A DNA stretch of 64,000 bases from Verrucomicrobiales bacterium. GTDB lineage: Bacteria; Verrucomicrobiota; Verrucomicrobiia; Verrucomicrobiales; DEV007. The notes under the pieces were generated by a model. The model was given only the letters and a program-made list of their open reading frames with translations. It did no database searches and was not told the DNA's origin. Position numbers and translations under genes: made by a program. The stretch is taken from the NCBI GenBank assembly GCA_029213005.1, contig JARGPI010000004.1, forward strand, positions 62,001-126,000, read 5' to 3'. Within the stretch, counting starts at the first letter, position 1, and each line of letters opens with the position of its first letter. Shown here piece after piece: positions 43,459-51,828 of the stretch.

Positions 43459-44028
43459 ATGGGAAAACCCAATGCCAGAGAAAGAATCCTCGAAGCTGCT
43501 GGAAAATTATTCCACCAGCACGGGTATTCCAACGTCGGAATTAACGAAATCATAAAGACGGCCGACACTGCGAAGGCCAGTTTTTACCAGCATTTCAGCT
43601 CAAAGGAGGCCCTCTGCGAAGCCTGGCTGGAATCGATTCATGCGAAGTCGGAAGGTTGGCGCTTGGATATTCTTGAAAACGAAGTCTCCCCGCTCAGTAA
43701 GCTGAACCGGTATTTCGACGATCTGATTGCTTACTTCATCGCCAGCGAGATGCGGGGATGCCCCTACACCAATACTTGCGCCATGGTGGAGTCCGAAGGA
43801 GTGATGAAATTAATCAAAGGGCACAAAATCGCCCTGCGTGATTTCTTCAAGACTATCGTGGAAGAGGAATACGGCCCCTCGGATAAAGTCACCGAACTCG
43901 CCAACCAGATCTTTCTCGTCTACTCCGGAGCTGCGACCGAAGCACAGAACATTCAGGACCTCTGGCCAATCGAATCGGCCCGGAAAGCGGCAGTGACTCT
44001 GTTTCAGGCTTACGAAAACCAGGGCTGA
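43459..44028 (+). CDS. TetR/AcrR family transcriptional regulator
   Basis: A 189-residue TetR regulator. The HTH occupies ~5-52: ARERILEAAGKLFHQHGYSN, VGINEIIKTADTAKASFYQH then FSSKEALCEAW. The C-terminal helical ligand-binding part has ASEMRGCPYTNTCAM, a cysteine-containing stretch like that of YcdC-type members. No obvious target operon is adjacent: upstream is the response regulator and downstream a small membrane protein gene. The palindromic 22-bp repeat 80 bases upstream of its start is a possible autoregulatory site but also occurs elsewhere. Confidence 0.92.
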   Translation: MGKPNARERILEAAGKLFHQHGYSNVGINEIIKTADTAKASFYQHFSSKEALCEAWLESIHAKSEGWRLDILENEVSPLSKLNRYFDDLIAYFIASEMRGCPYTNTCAMVESEGVMKLIKGHKIALRDFFKTIVEEEYGPSDKVTELANQIFLVYSGAATEAQNIQDLWPIESARKAAVTLFQAYENQG

Positions 44029-44110
44029 CAGAACCCGGCTCTCGCAGTCCCGCTCCAAACAGCCCGCCCAATTGCAATTGTCGCTCGCCCGGTGTGGGAT
44101 ACACTAAGGC

Positions 44111-44383
44111 ATGAATTTCTGGGATCATCACTCATGGCTCTTTGTGGTCGCCATGTTCTTCTTTCCTCGATTGACGATGCTGTTTGCCACATCGTTTGGC
44201 AGCGGTTTTCTATACTGGATCGGTTGGCTCTTCGCACCCCGCTTAACTGTCGCAATCATCGCGACGATGCTTTATTCCGATACCAACATCATCTTGGTGG
44301 TGCTTTCCTGGTTTTGGGCGTTGGGAGGAGAATCAGCTGAAAAACGGACTGTCATTACGACGACAAACCGACAAAACGGATAG
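44111..44383 (+). CDS. Small membrane protein of unknown function
   Basis: A 90-residue protein with two to three membrane segments (~8-28, 32-50 and 52-75), rich in Phe and Trp (SWLFVVAMFFFPRLTMLFAT, GFLYWIGWLFAPRL, ILVVLSWFWALGGE). It starts MNFWDHHSWLF, preceded by AAGGC. A terminator follows at 44416. It resembles small conserved inner-membrane proteins found widely in proteobacteria and PVC genomes, but no function can be named. Confidence 0.7.
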   Translation: MNFWDHHSWLFVVAMFFFPRLTMLFATSFGSGFLYWIGWLFAPRLTVAIIATMLYSDTNIILVVLSWFWALGGESAEKRTVITTTNRQNG

Positions 44384-44415
44384 CGCAGGAAGCCGCCTTT
44401 CCCTGTAAAAACAAA

Positions 44416-44447
44416 GAGCACGGAAAATTCCCGTGCCCCTTTATTTC
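44416..44447. terminator. Bidirectional Rho-independent terminator
   Basis: Stem GAGCACGG / CCGTGCCC around GAAAATTCC, flanked by ACAAA on the left and TTTATTT on the right. It separates the convergent small-membrane-protein gene (stop 44383) and the secreted beta-sandwich gene (stop 44500). Confidence 0.85.
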
Positions 44448-44499
44448 GTCGAAGATATATCTTCCGGACGCGTTCGAACGATGTTTGAATCGCGGCGCC

Positions 44500-44859
44500 T
44501 CAATCCACCACGATAGTGTAGCAGTTGTATACCCGGCCGTGATTCTTCACGACAACCCGGAAAGCACCGGTCCAGAGAGGGTTTACACTGAGCACGCAAT
44601 AATCCGTCCGATCGGTATCAGAATCGATTAAGTTCCCGTTGTTGTCGTATAGAAATGCGTCCAAATCGGTATCACCATCTCCAACGATCCGTATTTCGGT
44701 AGTTTCATAGTTCGGAAGCTTGAGACGGTGAGACTTAACGCCACCGGCGTTAATACAGGTCGAGCGGGCTTCGATTGCAGAGGCGCTTCCCGCACTAATG
44801 ACGAAAAGGAGTGTAGCGATGATGAGTTTGCTAGCGCTGGATTGTAATGTGACTTTCAT
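44500..44859 (-). CDS. Small secreted beta-sandwich protein (PPC-like)
   Basis: A 119-residue protein: signal peptide (ASKLIIATLLFVISAGSASA) then ~85 residues resembling a bacterial pre-peptidase C-terminal (PPC) beta-sandwich: GDGDTDLDAFLYDNNGNLID and SDTDRTDYCVLSVNPLWTGA, then FRVVVKNHG. Three cysteines may form disulfides. It is a paralogue of the + strand gene at 45192 (same GDGD/DLD/NGNL/DxDR/VKN order). A stand-alone PPC-like protein without a protease is unusual. Confidence 0.65.
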   Translation of the reverse strand: MKVTLQSSASKLIIATLLFVISAGSASAIEARSTCINAGGVKSHRLKLPNYETTEIRIVGDGDTDLDAFLYDNNGNLIDSDTDRTDYCVLSVNPLWTGAFRVVVKNHGRVYNCYTIVVD

Positions 44860-45191
44860 GATGATGGCTTTGAGTTTGGTTTAGCTTTTATTCCTTCCGG
44901 TTCTACACCGGCCTTCAACTCTGTCCTTCACCGCCCGCCAGGAGGAGTTACATAAAAAGCATTCTTTTTTTTCGCCCCTGAACCAAACCCATCGCGATTA
45001 AAATCTATAGCGTTATTAAATCAGCCGCCTTTCAATTCTATACTACACCATCAAGCAAAGGCCGAATCGCTCCGGGAACAAAACTAAAATTTCGAAAATT
45101 CTTCATCGAAAAATGTAACCAGCCAAAACGGTTCGTGAAGGAAGTAAGTGAACAACATTAAAACTCGTTAATACCACTCGGGAAAAACATT
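44860..45191. other. Gene-free 332-bp region between two PPC-like genes
   Basis: AT-rich, holding the divergent promoters of the two PPC-like genes. No repeat, RNA or small gene was recognised. A run of T (AAAGCATTCTTTTTTTTC near 44957-44975) is unusual but unassigned. Confidence 0.6.
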
Positions 45192-45632
45192 ATGAAAAAG
45201 ACAAATTCACAAGGAAACAAAACATGGCTCTGCCTCACAGCAATCTTCTCACTCACCCTCGCTCCCCTGTCCGGTTCACTCGCTGGCGGACTTGAAGATG
45301 TGATCCGGGCCTACACAAACCGGGGCTGGCTCATCCACGACATTGAATCAGATTTCCTCCGCGAGGGCGAAAGCACTTCGATGTTCGTATCGATTTCCCA
45401 GGGCGATGACATTGTCGTGAGGGGTGAGGGCGCAATCTGTATTCGTGACCTCGATATCGCGATCTACCTCCCCAACGGCCGCCTTCTGAAACGCGATCAG
45501 GACAGAGACGCCACTCCCTACATCACATTTCGGGCACCGGTCAGCGGACGATACAGGATTCAGTTGAAAAATTACCGAATGCACTCCGGCTGCAGCGAAG
45601 CCGAAGCAGCGGTAATTCTCGCGGAAAGATAG
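45192..45632 (+). CDS. Small secreted beta-sandwich protein (PPC-like), paralogue of 44500
   Basis: A 146-residue exported protein with signal peptide (~1-32; LCLTAIFSLTLAPLSGSLAG). The mature part aligns with the neighbour: GDDIVVRGEGAICIRDLDIA, then IYLPNGRLLKRDQDRDATPY, FRAPVSGRYRIQLKNY and a final Cys-containing stretch. The fold is predicted as PPC-like. Only the neighbour relationship suggests a shared role. It is followed by a terminator at 45656. Confidence 0.65.
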   Translation: MKKTNSQGNKTWLCLTAIFSLTLAPLSGSLAGGLEDVIRAYTNRGWLIHDIESDFLREGESTSMFVSISQGDDIVVRGEGAICIRDLDIAIYLPNGRLLKRDQDRDATPYITFRAPVSGRYRIQLKNYRMHSGCSEAEAAVILAER

Positions 45633-45970
45633 GAAATCAAGCCTTCCATCCACTTCGAAAAACGGGCCAGCGGCTCGTTTTTCGCATTTTCCCCGGGCGG
45701 TATCCCAGAGCTCAAAATCCGGTGACAGGATCCCCGGTGCCGACACCTTTCTTCCGCAAATATTACACGATCACGGGTTTCTGAGTTTTTTTGCTTATTT
45801 CTAATAAGTATAAACGACTTCGACGCGTTATAGCTCCGAGGCCGACTTAGAAATAATGACTCAAACACGACCACCAATCGTCAATGTCGCGTGAAATATG
45901 AAGATCGAACCAGTTATCGATCTTCGGCCTACCTTAACCAACTGCGACTTAGACACAAAGGACTGCTGCC
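45633..45970. other. Gene-free 338-bp region upstream of the NlpC/P60-like gene
   Basis: Holds the terminator (45656-45688), an AT-rich probable promoter (around 45770-45830) and a hairpin in the 5' leader of the downstream gene: GAAGATCGA (45900-45908) and TCGATCTTC (45917-45925) with an 8-base loop, 46 bases before the ATG. Also a repeated GACTTAGA (45844 and 45947). No gene. Confidence 0.6.
45656..45688 (+). terminator. Rho-independent terminator after the PPC-like gene
   Basis: Stem CGAAAAACGGGCC / GGCTCGTTTTTCG with a three-base loop (one mismatch), then CATTTTCC. The A-rich 5' arm makes it potentially active in both directions. Confidence 0.85.
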
Positions 45971-47176
45971 ATGAAAATCAGGACTAAATTATCGATCTTT
46001 TCACTAATCGGAGCTTCGATTTTTACCGGGGGAAGCCTCGAAGCTCAAATAAGTTTCAAAAAGTCGGGGCTCTACAAATCTCCGGAACAGGAAATTGTGA
46101 TCAAACCTGACTTCCGAAAGGGCAACGAAGACGCAGGCGCACCGGCTTACTCGCCTTATCCAAGCGGTCAGGAAATGGTTCCGGAACCGGAAGAAGTGGC
46201 TTCTTCAGCTCCGCTCATCGCACCGCCCCCAATTCCCGCTCAAATCGAATCTGAGCCTGAACCGACGCCTGAACCTGTGGTCACTCCTGCCCCCCGGCCC
46301 GAACCTGTGCAGATCGCCAAAGCCCGTCCTGCTCCGACACCTGTCCGGGAAGCGGAACCTGTGATTCCAGCACCTCCGATCAAGAAGGAAATCAGTATTC
46401 CGGAGCCGAAAAAAGCGGTCACCAAACCGGTCGTAGCCGAGAAGCGCCACGAAACTCCGGCCAGAATCGGCGCGCCACGCGTCAATTCCGCGCCAGCCCA
46501 GATTGGGCGGTATCCGAGTCCGCAGCCTCCGGCAGTCGCCGCAATTCCCGCTCCGGCTCCAATGGTTCACCAGCCATCGCAAAACCAACCTTATCCACCA
46601 TCGCAGCCGGCACCCGCCGTCAGCGCCAGACAGGTATTTCCCTCTGCACCCTCAGAGATGGTGCACACCCCGGATCGCGCTTTAGTCCCGGGCAATGGTC
46701 GCATCCCGCCAATCGCTAAACTGAGAGAAGAAGCCAATGTTGTGGCCCGGCAGAAGATCGAGTTTCGCTTCGGCCGCGCCCATCCTGCATTCGGCGGTCT
46801 CGACTCCTCCGGCGCCGTTCAGTATCTGCTTAATGAAGTTGGTATTCCGGGCGTGCCTCGAACCACGGCCGCGTTGAATGGCTGGATTCGGGCGAACAAC
46901 AATCTTCACGAATTTCGCAACCGCCCCACCGTAACAGAGCTGGAGAATCAACTCATTCCGGGAAATCTGATTTTCTGGGGAGACCATAGCAGTGGACGAG
47001 TCACCCACGTGATGATCTACCTGGGGTATGATTCAAATCGCCGTCAGCATCTCGCTTTCGGAACCCGTGGTGGAACCGAGCTGGGCATCAACGGAAGCGA
47101 AGTCGACATTTTCTCTCTGAAGCTCGATCGCGAAAAGATCATTGCGACCGGCAGCATTCCGGGATTCGATTTTTAA
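45971..47176 (+). CDS. NlpC/P60-like exported protein with Ser in place of the catalytic Cys
   Basis: A 401-residue protein: signal peptide (~1-25), a long Pro/Glu/Ala-rich linker (~60-245) with many PEP and APAP repeats, and a C-terminal NlpC/P60-like fold (~255-400). The family DCSG motif reads DSSG (Asp278-Ser279-Ser280-Gly281); the later histidine is in RVTHVMIYLGY (His346) and a further polar candidate is His360. The genomic codons are TCC TCC, so it is not a reading error in translation. If the family alignment is right, it has lost the usual peptidoglycan endopeptidase cysteine and may bind rather than cut, or use serine. It is upstream of a TM2-like gene. Confidence 0.85.
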   Translation: MKIRTKLSIFSLIGASIFTGGSLEAQISFKKSGLYKSPEQEIVIKPDFRKGNEDAGAPAYSPYPSGQEMVPEPEEVASSAPLIAPPPIPAQIESEPEPTPEPVVTPAPRPEPVQIAKARPAPTPVREAEPVIPAPPIKKEISIPEPKKAVTKPVVAEKRHETPARIGAPRVNSAPAQIGRYPSPQPPAVAAIPAPAPMVHQPSQNQPYPPSQPAPAVSARQVFPSAPSEMVHTPDRALVPGNGRIPPIAKLREEANVVARQKIEFRFGRAHPAFGGLDSSGAVQYLLNEVGIPGVPRTTAALNGWIRANNNLHEFRNRPTVTELENQLIPGNLIFWGDHSSGRVTHVMIYLGYDSNRRQHLAFGTRGGTELGINGSEVDIFSLKLDREKIIATGSIPGFDF

Positions 47177-47261
47177 TAACGCCCCCTCCGGTTTAACCAT
47201 TTCATTTTTGAAAAGCTCCATTCATGTTATAGTGGATGGGGCTCTCATCAGTCCAAACGTC

Positions 47262-47483
47262 ATGGAACCAGAAAAGAAAAAGAAGAACGAAGTCCTCGCT
47301 GCACTACTCAGTTTTGTCTACCCGGGTCTGGGTCAATTGTACTGCTTCCACATCTTCTGGGCAATCATCTGGATCATTTTCACCGGAGGCGTCTGGCTCG
47401 CAACGGGTCCGTTTGCCTTTATTCTGCACATCATCGCAGCGATGCAGGCCTACAAGCAGGCGGTGCGAAGAAATTTAGCGTAA
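47262..47483 (+). CDS. TM2-like small membrane protein
   Basis: A 73-residue protein with a lysine-rich start (MEPEKKKKNEV) and two membrane helices: AALLSFVYPGLGQLYCFHIF, whose PGLGQLY motif is characteristic of TM2-like proteins, and IIFTGGVWLATGPFAFILHI. The frame opens at 47142, but the ATG at 47262 gives this family start. It lies between the NlpC-like gene and the convergent recombinase gene (9 bases apart). Function unknown. Confidence 0.75.
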   Translation: MEPEKKKKNEVLAALLSFVYPGLGQLYCFHIFWAIIWIIFTGGVWLATGPFAFILHIIAAMQAYKQAVRRNLA

Positions 47484-47492
47484 TCGACTGGG

Positions 47493-48425
47493 TTACGCGC
47501 GGGGATGGGTCTCGTGATAGACCTCTTTCATCCTCGCCACCGAGACGTGGGTATAGATTTGAGTCGTGGAAAGACTGGCGTGCCCCAGCATCGCCTGAAC
47601 ACTTCGCAAATCGGCTCCGCAGTCCAGCAAATGAGTGGCGAAACTGTGCCTCAGCTTATGAGGGCTCACGTTGACCGGAATACTGGTGTGTTCGTGATAC
47701 TTTTTGAAAAGATTCGAAATGGCCCGGGGAGTCATCCGCTTTCTTAATTTGCTGATGAAAAGCGGACCTTCCACAACACGGGCTCTCTGGCGATATTCGT
47801 GAATCGCCTCCGCCGCAGGAGTACCGACAGGACAGAACCGTTCTTTACTTCCCTTACCCATGACGCGGATACACTCATTGTGTAGATCGAAGTCCCGAAC
47901 CTGAAGACCGGCCAGTTCGGCAAGTCGAATTCCCGACGAATAAAACAGCTCCAGAATGGCTGCATCTCGATAAGGCATCCAGTCCGGAGCCTGCTTTGGC
48001 ACTTCAATTTTGAAGGGCATTTCTAGCAACTCAACCACCTGCTTTTGCGTCAGAACGACAGGCAGTTTCTTCTCCGCCTTGGGCAATTGAATCTCCGCCA
48101 CCGGATTGACCGTAAAATTTTGGCGGCGGTTTAAATACTTATAAAAGCTGCGTAAAGCAGCAAAGTGCAGACGAACCGTGGCCCGACCCCACTCATCTTT
48201 CATCATTTCGAAAAGATAATCCCGAAAGTCGTCGGCAGAGACCGCGTCCCAGGTCTGGAAGGGAGTCTTCCAGGTCCGAAACCGGACAATAGCGTGCTCA
48301 TAATTGATGAGCGTCCTCTCTGAGGAGTTTTTTTCTATCGACAAATATTCGAGGAAAGACTCAAGAAGCAGATCGCTGACAGGCGGGACTTGCTCCCCTT
48401 TGGAATCATCTTCGTTTTTCCCCAT
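47493..48425 (-). CDS. Tyrosine recombinase, XerC/XerD type
   Basis: A 310-residue tyrosine recombinase: N-terminal SAM-like core-binding domain (~15-110) and catalytic domain (~120-305). The catalytic residues are readable: Arg167 (GIRLAELAGL), Lys191 (GKGSKERF), His256-x-x-Arg259 (SPHKLRHSFATH), His282 (LGHASLSTTQIY) and nucleophile Tyr291. Length and lack of flanking mobile DNA fit chromosome dimer resolution (Xer) rather than an integrase; whether it is XerC or XerD is not decided here. It is followed by nothing on its strand and preceded by a DUF4912 gene. Confidence 0.92.
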   Translation of the reverse strand: MGKNEDDSKGEQVPPVSDLLLESFLEYLSIEKNSSERTLINYEHAIVRFRTWKTPFQTWDAVSADDFRDYLFEMMKDEWGRATVRLHFAALRSFYKYLNRRQNFTVNPVAEIQLPKAEKKLPVVLTQKQVVELLEMPFKIEVPKQAPDWMPYRDAAILELFYSSGIRLAELAGLQVRDFDLHNECIRVMGKGSKERFCPVGTPAAEAIHEYRQRARVVEGPLFISKLRKRMTPRAISNLFKKYHEHTSIPVNVSPHKLRHSFATHLLDCGADLRSVQAMLGHASLSTTQIYTHVSVARMKEVYHETHPRA

Positions 48426-48449
48426 AGGTATTGATCGACAGCCAATCGG

Positions 48450-48869
48450 TTAGTTCGCCGAATGCTGATGATGTCCCCAAAAAACTGAACCCCGGTAATC
48501 CATCGAAGTCGAATTCGCACCAAGTGGATTCTCAGGCAATTCGGGCAGTTCGATCGATTCGGAAAAGATCATGGAAAAACCGTTCACATCCGACCAACCC
48601 AGCTGAATCTCGTATTTCCGTTCTCCAGCCAGCAGCGGGATAATAAAATGACCGGACTCGCGATGCAAGATAATAGTGTCTGAAAGGTCAGTAGTCTGGC
48701 CGAGGATTTGCAAACAAAGCCGACCTCCTTCGTGAAACGGCAGATGACGATTCGACAGGCTCCAGTAGACCACAGCTGTGTCGGTATCACGAGGAACAGC
48801 GATGAAAGAGTCGGGAACGGTATCTTTCAACTGGTCCGGAATTAAAGCAGGCTTTGAATGATGATCCAT
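48450..48869 (-). CDS. DUF4912-like protein
   Basis: A 139-residue protein with a DUF4912-like core: DSFIAVPRDTDTAVVYWSL near residue 20, then a beta-rich stretch and a hydrophilic tail ending SVFWGHHQHSAN. DUF4912 proteins often have a carbohydrate- or nucleotide-binding beta fold and are frequent in PVC and Firmicutes, role unknown. It lies 24 bases upstream of the xer gene, so the two may share a transcript. No signal peptide. Confidence 0.6.
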   Translation of the reverse strand: MDHHSKPALIPDQLKDTVPDSFIAVPRDTDTAVVYWSLSNRHLPFHEGGRLCLQILGQTTDLSDTIILHRESGHFIIPLLAGERKYEIQLGWSDVNGFSMIFSESIELPELPENPLGANSTSMDYRGSVFWGHHQHSAN

Positions 48870-49019
48870 AAGTTTTTAATAGGTTGTGGAGGTAAATTAA
48901 CGCTTATTTAAAAACTTTTCAAATATTTAATAAAACTTTACTAATTTTTTATTTTTACGGACTGAGATTTTTTGACGCTCTTTTCCTCGAAAATCGCTAA
49001 AACCCCGTATATTCGGCCC

Positions 49020-49790
49020 ATGCTAACCAAGCGAATCATCCCCTGTCTCGACGTCACCAACGGGCGTGTTGTGAAGGGAACCAATTTCGTGAATCTCCGC
49101 GACGCGGGAGATCCGGTGGACTGTGCCGTGGAATACAATCGCCAAGGTGCGGATGAACTGGTCTTTCTCGATATCACCGCCTCCTCTGACCATCGTGAGA
49201 CGATGACCGACGTGGTCAAAAAGACTGCGGAGAGATGTTTTATGCCGGTGACCGTGGGCGGAGGGATCCGCGTGGTTGAAGATATGCACCGGATGCTGAT
49301 GGCCGGTGCAGACAAGGTGGGGATCAACACCGCAGCGGTGAGCAATCCGCAAGTGGTCTCTGATGGGTCAAAAGCCTTTGGTGCTCAGTGTATCGTCGTC
49401 GCGATCGATGCAAAACGTCGTGAAAACGGCGATGGCTGGGAAGTCTTCACTCACGGCGGCAGAACCCCGACGGGGCTCGATGCGATCGAGTGGGCTCAGG
49501 AAGTAGCGGAACGGGGCGCGGGAGAAATTCTCCTCACCAGTATGGACGCCGATGGCACCAAAGCAGGTTACGACATCGAACTGACCGCAGCGATCAGCCA
49601 GGCACTGGAAATCCCGGTGATTGCCAGTGGAGGTGCAGGTAACCTCGACCACCTCGTCGATGTGCTCGACCGGGGAAAAGCTGATGCGGTTCTCGCCGCC
49701 AGCATTTTCCACTTCGGTGAATTCACGGTGGGAGATGTGAAACAGTATCTCGGCGGCAAGGGCGTTCCGGTCCGGCCGGTTGCCAAATAA
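49020..49790 (+). CDS. hisF: Imidazole glycerol phosphate synthase, cyclase subunit
   Basis: HisF forms imidazole glycerol phosphate and AICAR from PRFAR and ammonia supplied by HisH, in histidine synthesis. The 256-residue (beta/alpha)8 barrel shows the start [20 protein letters not shown] (catalytic Asp11-like), [22 protein letters not shown], and [20 protein letters not shown] (catalytic Asp130-like) with [15 protein letters not shown] 49020 is chosen over an upstream open frame start. It is not with other his genes: its neighbour is FKBP, convergent and one base away. Confidence 0.96.
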   Translation: MLTKRIIPCLDVTNGRVVKGTNFVNLRDAGDPVDCAVEYNRQGADELVFLDITASSDHRETMTDVVKKTAERCFMPVTVGGGIRVVEDMHRMLMAGADKVGINTAAVSNPQVVSDGSKAFGAQCIVVAIDAKRRENGDGWEVFTHGGRTPTGLDAIEWAQEVAERGAGEILLTSMDADGTKAGYDIELTAAISQALEIPVIASGGAGNLDHLVDVLDRGKADAVLAASIFHFGEFTVGDVKQYLGGKGVPVRPVAK

Positions 49791-49791
49791 A

Positions 49792-50148
49792 TCAGCCGAT
49801 TGAAATCAGCTCGATCTCGAACTTAAGCGTCTCGAGTGGCGGAATCACATCTCCAAATCCATCTTCGCCGTAGGCGAGGTGGTGCGGGATTAAAAACTGG
49901 AAGCGCGCTCCGGGGCTCATCAACTGCACTCCTTCGGTCCAGCCCGCGATCACTCCACTCAAAGGAAAGCTGGCAGGCTCCCCTCTTTCAATCGAGCTGT
50001 CGAAAACCTCGCCGTCTTCGAGTTCACCTTCGTAGTGAACGGTGACGAGACTGTTTTTGGTAGGTTTCGCCGAACCATCGCCCGCTTCGATCTCGCGATA
50101 TTTCAGTCCACTGGGTAATTCGGTATAGGCTGCATCAGATTCAGTCAT
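49792..50148 (-). CDS. FKBP-type peptidyl-prolyl isomerase
   Basis: A 118-residue single-domain FKBP. It contains VTVHYEGELEDGEVFDSSIE, FPLSGVIAGWTEGVQLMSPG and IPHHLAYGEDGFGDVIPP with the conserved aromatic and GxG residues, ending in LKFEIELISIG. It has no signal peptide, so it is probably cytoplasmic, where it isomerises prolyl peptide bonds in folding proteins. Confidence 0.95.
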   Translation of the reverse strand: MTESDAAYTELPSGLKYREIEAGDGSAKPTKNSLVTVHYEGELEDGEVFDSSIERGEPASFPLSGVIAGWTEGVQLMSPGARFQFLIPHHLAYGEDGFGDVIPPLETLKFEIELISIG

Positions 50149-50268
50149 CTCGCGATATGCCTTCGATGGCGAAAGTTCGCAAGTGTCCGATCGCTGAAAA
50201 ATGTGAAAACCTCCTCAGATGTGATGCCAAGATTTGAGAATCATGCTATATTCACTGAAATTTTTAGA

Positions 50269-51288
50269 ATGCACTCCCGTTTCCTTTCCTTTTTACTGTT
50301 CGCCCTGCCTCTTTCCCACCTCACCGCCTCCGAGGACAAAGCTTATGCCTTTGTCCAGACTTGCAAAGACCGTCTCATCGAGAACCGGACCATACCGGGC
50401 GATGCCCCCGGCTGGTTCTTCCCGACCCGCGAAATCAAACAGCTCAGTCTTGGAAGGTTTTGGGAAAAACCGTGGGAAGAAGTTTCCCAAAACCAGTCCG
50501 ACCCGATCCCCTCCATGCTCGAGTTTCACAACTTGCTGGCCGATAAAAATGTGAGCCTGCTCGTGGTGCCTATACCTGCAAAAGCAACGATCTATCCGGA
50601 AAAATTCGCCATGGACTTCGCACCCGGGGAAGCGCAGGGCATTTCGCCTTTTGTAGAAGACCTTCGTGCAAAAGGCCTGAATGTGCTCGATTTGGAACCT
50701 CTTTTTCTGGAGAAACGCAAGGTCGCTACCGATAAGAAATACTGGTGTCAGCAGGATGCTCATTTTTCTCCGGCGGCCTGTGTCGAAGTAGCCGACCTGA
50801 TTGCTGAAACGCTCGCAAACGAGTTTGGAATTGGTCGGAAAAAGAACACTGCACTGACCCGGACCGAGCCCCGGGAGATCGAGATCAAAGGTGATCTGAT
50901 CGCATTTTCCGAATGGGAAAACAGCAATCCTCACGAACGACTGAACGTTCAGTTTGTGGAGTCACCAAGCCCGCTGGAAAGCGATGTGAAAAGCCCTGTG
51001 CTGCTTTTGGGCGACTCTCACACCCTGGTATTCAGCGATGAAGAGAACTTTCACTGCGACCGTGCCGGCTTGTTCGATCACCTTTCTGCGGCGATCGGAA
51101 GCGCCGTCGATCTCGAAGGGAGCGCTGCCGGCGGTCTGGTCACCTCGCGGATCAATCTGTACCGGAAAGCGATCCAGCACCCCGATTACTGGAGCCACAA
51201 AAAAGTCGTCGTTTGGGTTTTTACCGCCCGGGAGTTCACTCAAAGCAGTTACCAACGGGGATTCATCTCTGTACCGATCGATCGATAA
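50269..51288 (+). CDS. AlgX/AlgJ-like SGNH protein (exported)
   Basis: A ~340-residue exported protein: signal peptide MHSRFLSFLLFALPLSHL, then an AlgX/AlgJ-like SGNH domain. Signature parts are WCQQDAHFSPAACVEVAD (Asp-x-His pair) and the later SPVLLLGDSHTLVFSDEENF with the GDS nucleophile, in the circularly arranged order of alginate O-acetylation proteins. The frame opens at 50203; ATG 50269 gives the signal peptide. No alginate or polymer operon is adjacent, so acetylation of an unidentified envelope polysaccharide is only inferred. A GNAT gene follows 33 bases later. Confidence 0.75.
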   Translation: MHSRFLSFLLFALPLSHLTASEDKAYAFVQTCKDRLIENRTIPGDAPGWFFPTREIKQLSLGRFWEKPWEEVSQNQSDPIPSMLEFHNLLADKNVSLLVVPIPAKATIYPEKFAMDFAPGEAQGISPFVEDLRAKGLNVLDLEPLFLEKRKVATDKKYWCQQDAHFSPAACVEVADLIAETLANEFGIGRKKNTALTRTEPREIEIKGDLIAFSEWENSNPHERLNVQFVESPSPLESDVKSPVLLLGDSHTLVFSDEENFHCDRAGLFDHLSAAIGSAVDLEGSAAGGLVTSRINLYRKAIQHPDYWSHKKVVVWVFTAREFTQSSYQRGFISVPIDR

Positions 51289-51321
51289 ACATTTTATGGC
51301 ACAAAGTCTGCTGAATCATGT

Positions 51322-51828
51322 ATGATATCTTTGGTCATGGGAGACTTTACCGCACCAATCAAACCGCTTAATCAGGTAGCCAGAATTGAACCGGCGACCT
51401 TGGACGACCTACCCCGGTTGGTTGATTTGGTAATGGAGTTGTTCGAGATCGAGGCTGATTTCCAGCCAAACCGGGCACTGCAGGAGAAAGGTCTCCGCCT
51501 TATTCTGGAGCAACCCAGTCGAGGGCGCATCTTTGTGGTGAGGACCGATTATGAAATCATCGGAATGGTGAACTGCCTTTTCACCATCAGTACCGCGATG
51601 GGTGGATTCGTCATTCTGCTGGAAGATGTTTACATCAATCCAGAATTCCGCAGACAGGGCTACGGCTATCAATTAATCCAGTACGTGGTGGATTACGCGA
51701 AGAAAAAGGACTTCGAGCGGATTACTCTTCTCACCGATAAACTCAGTGAGGACAGCCAAAGTTTCTTTAATTACATTGGGTTTGAGTATTCGCATATGAT
51801 TCCGATGCGTCTCAATCTCAAGGTATGA
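51322..51828 (+). CDS. GNAT family N-acetyltransferase
   Basis: A 168-residue GNAT acetyltransferase (start may be the ATG at 51337). It contains the typical ARIEPATLDDLPRLVDLVME N-terminal helix region, VLEDVYINPEFRRQGYGYQL with the acetyl-CoA pyrophosphate loop R-R-Q-G-Y-G, and the C-terminal SFFNYIGFEYSH. It acetylates a primary amine of unknown identity. The tatD-like gene overlaps its stop by four bases, so the two are translationally coupled. Confidence 0.9.
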   Translation: MISLVMGDFTAPIKPLNQVARIEPATLDDLPRLVDLVMELFEIEADFQPNRALQEKGLRLILEQPSRGRIFVVRTDYEIIGMVNCLFTISTAMGGFVILLEDVYINPEFRRQGYGYQLIQYVVDYAKKKDFERITLLTDKLSEDSQSFFNYIGFEYSHMIPMRLNLKV

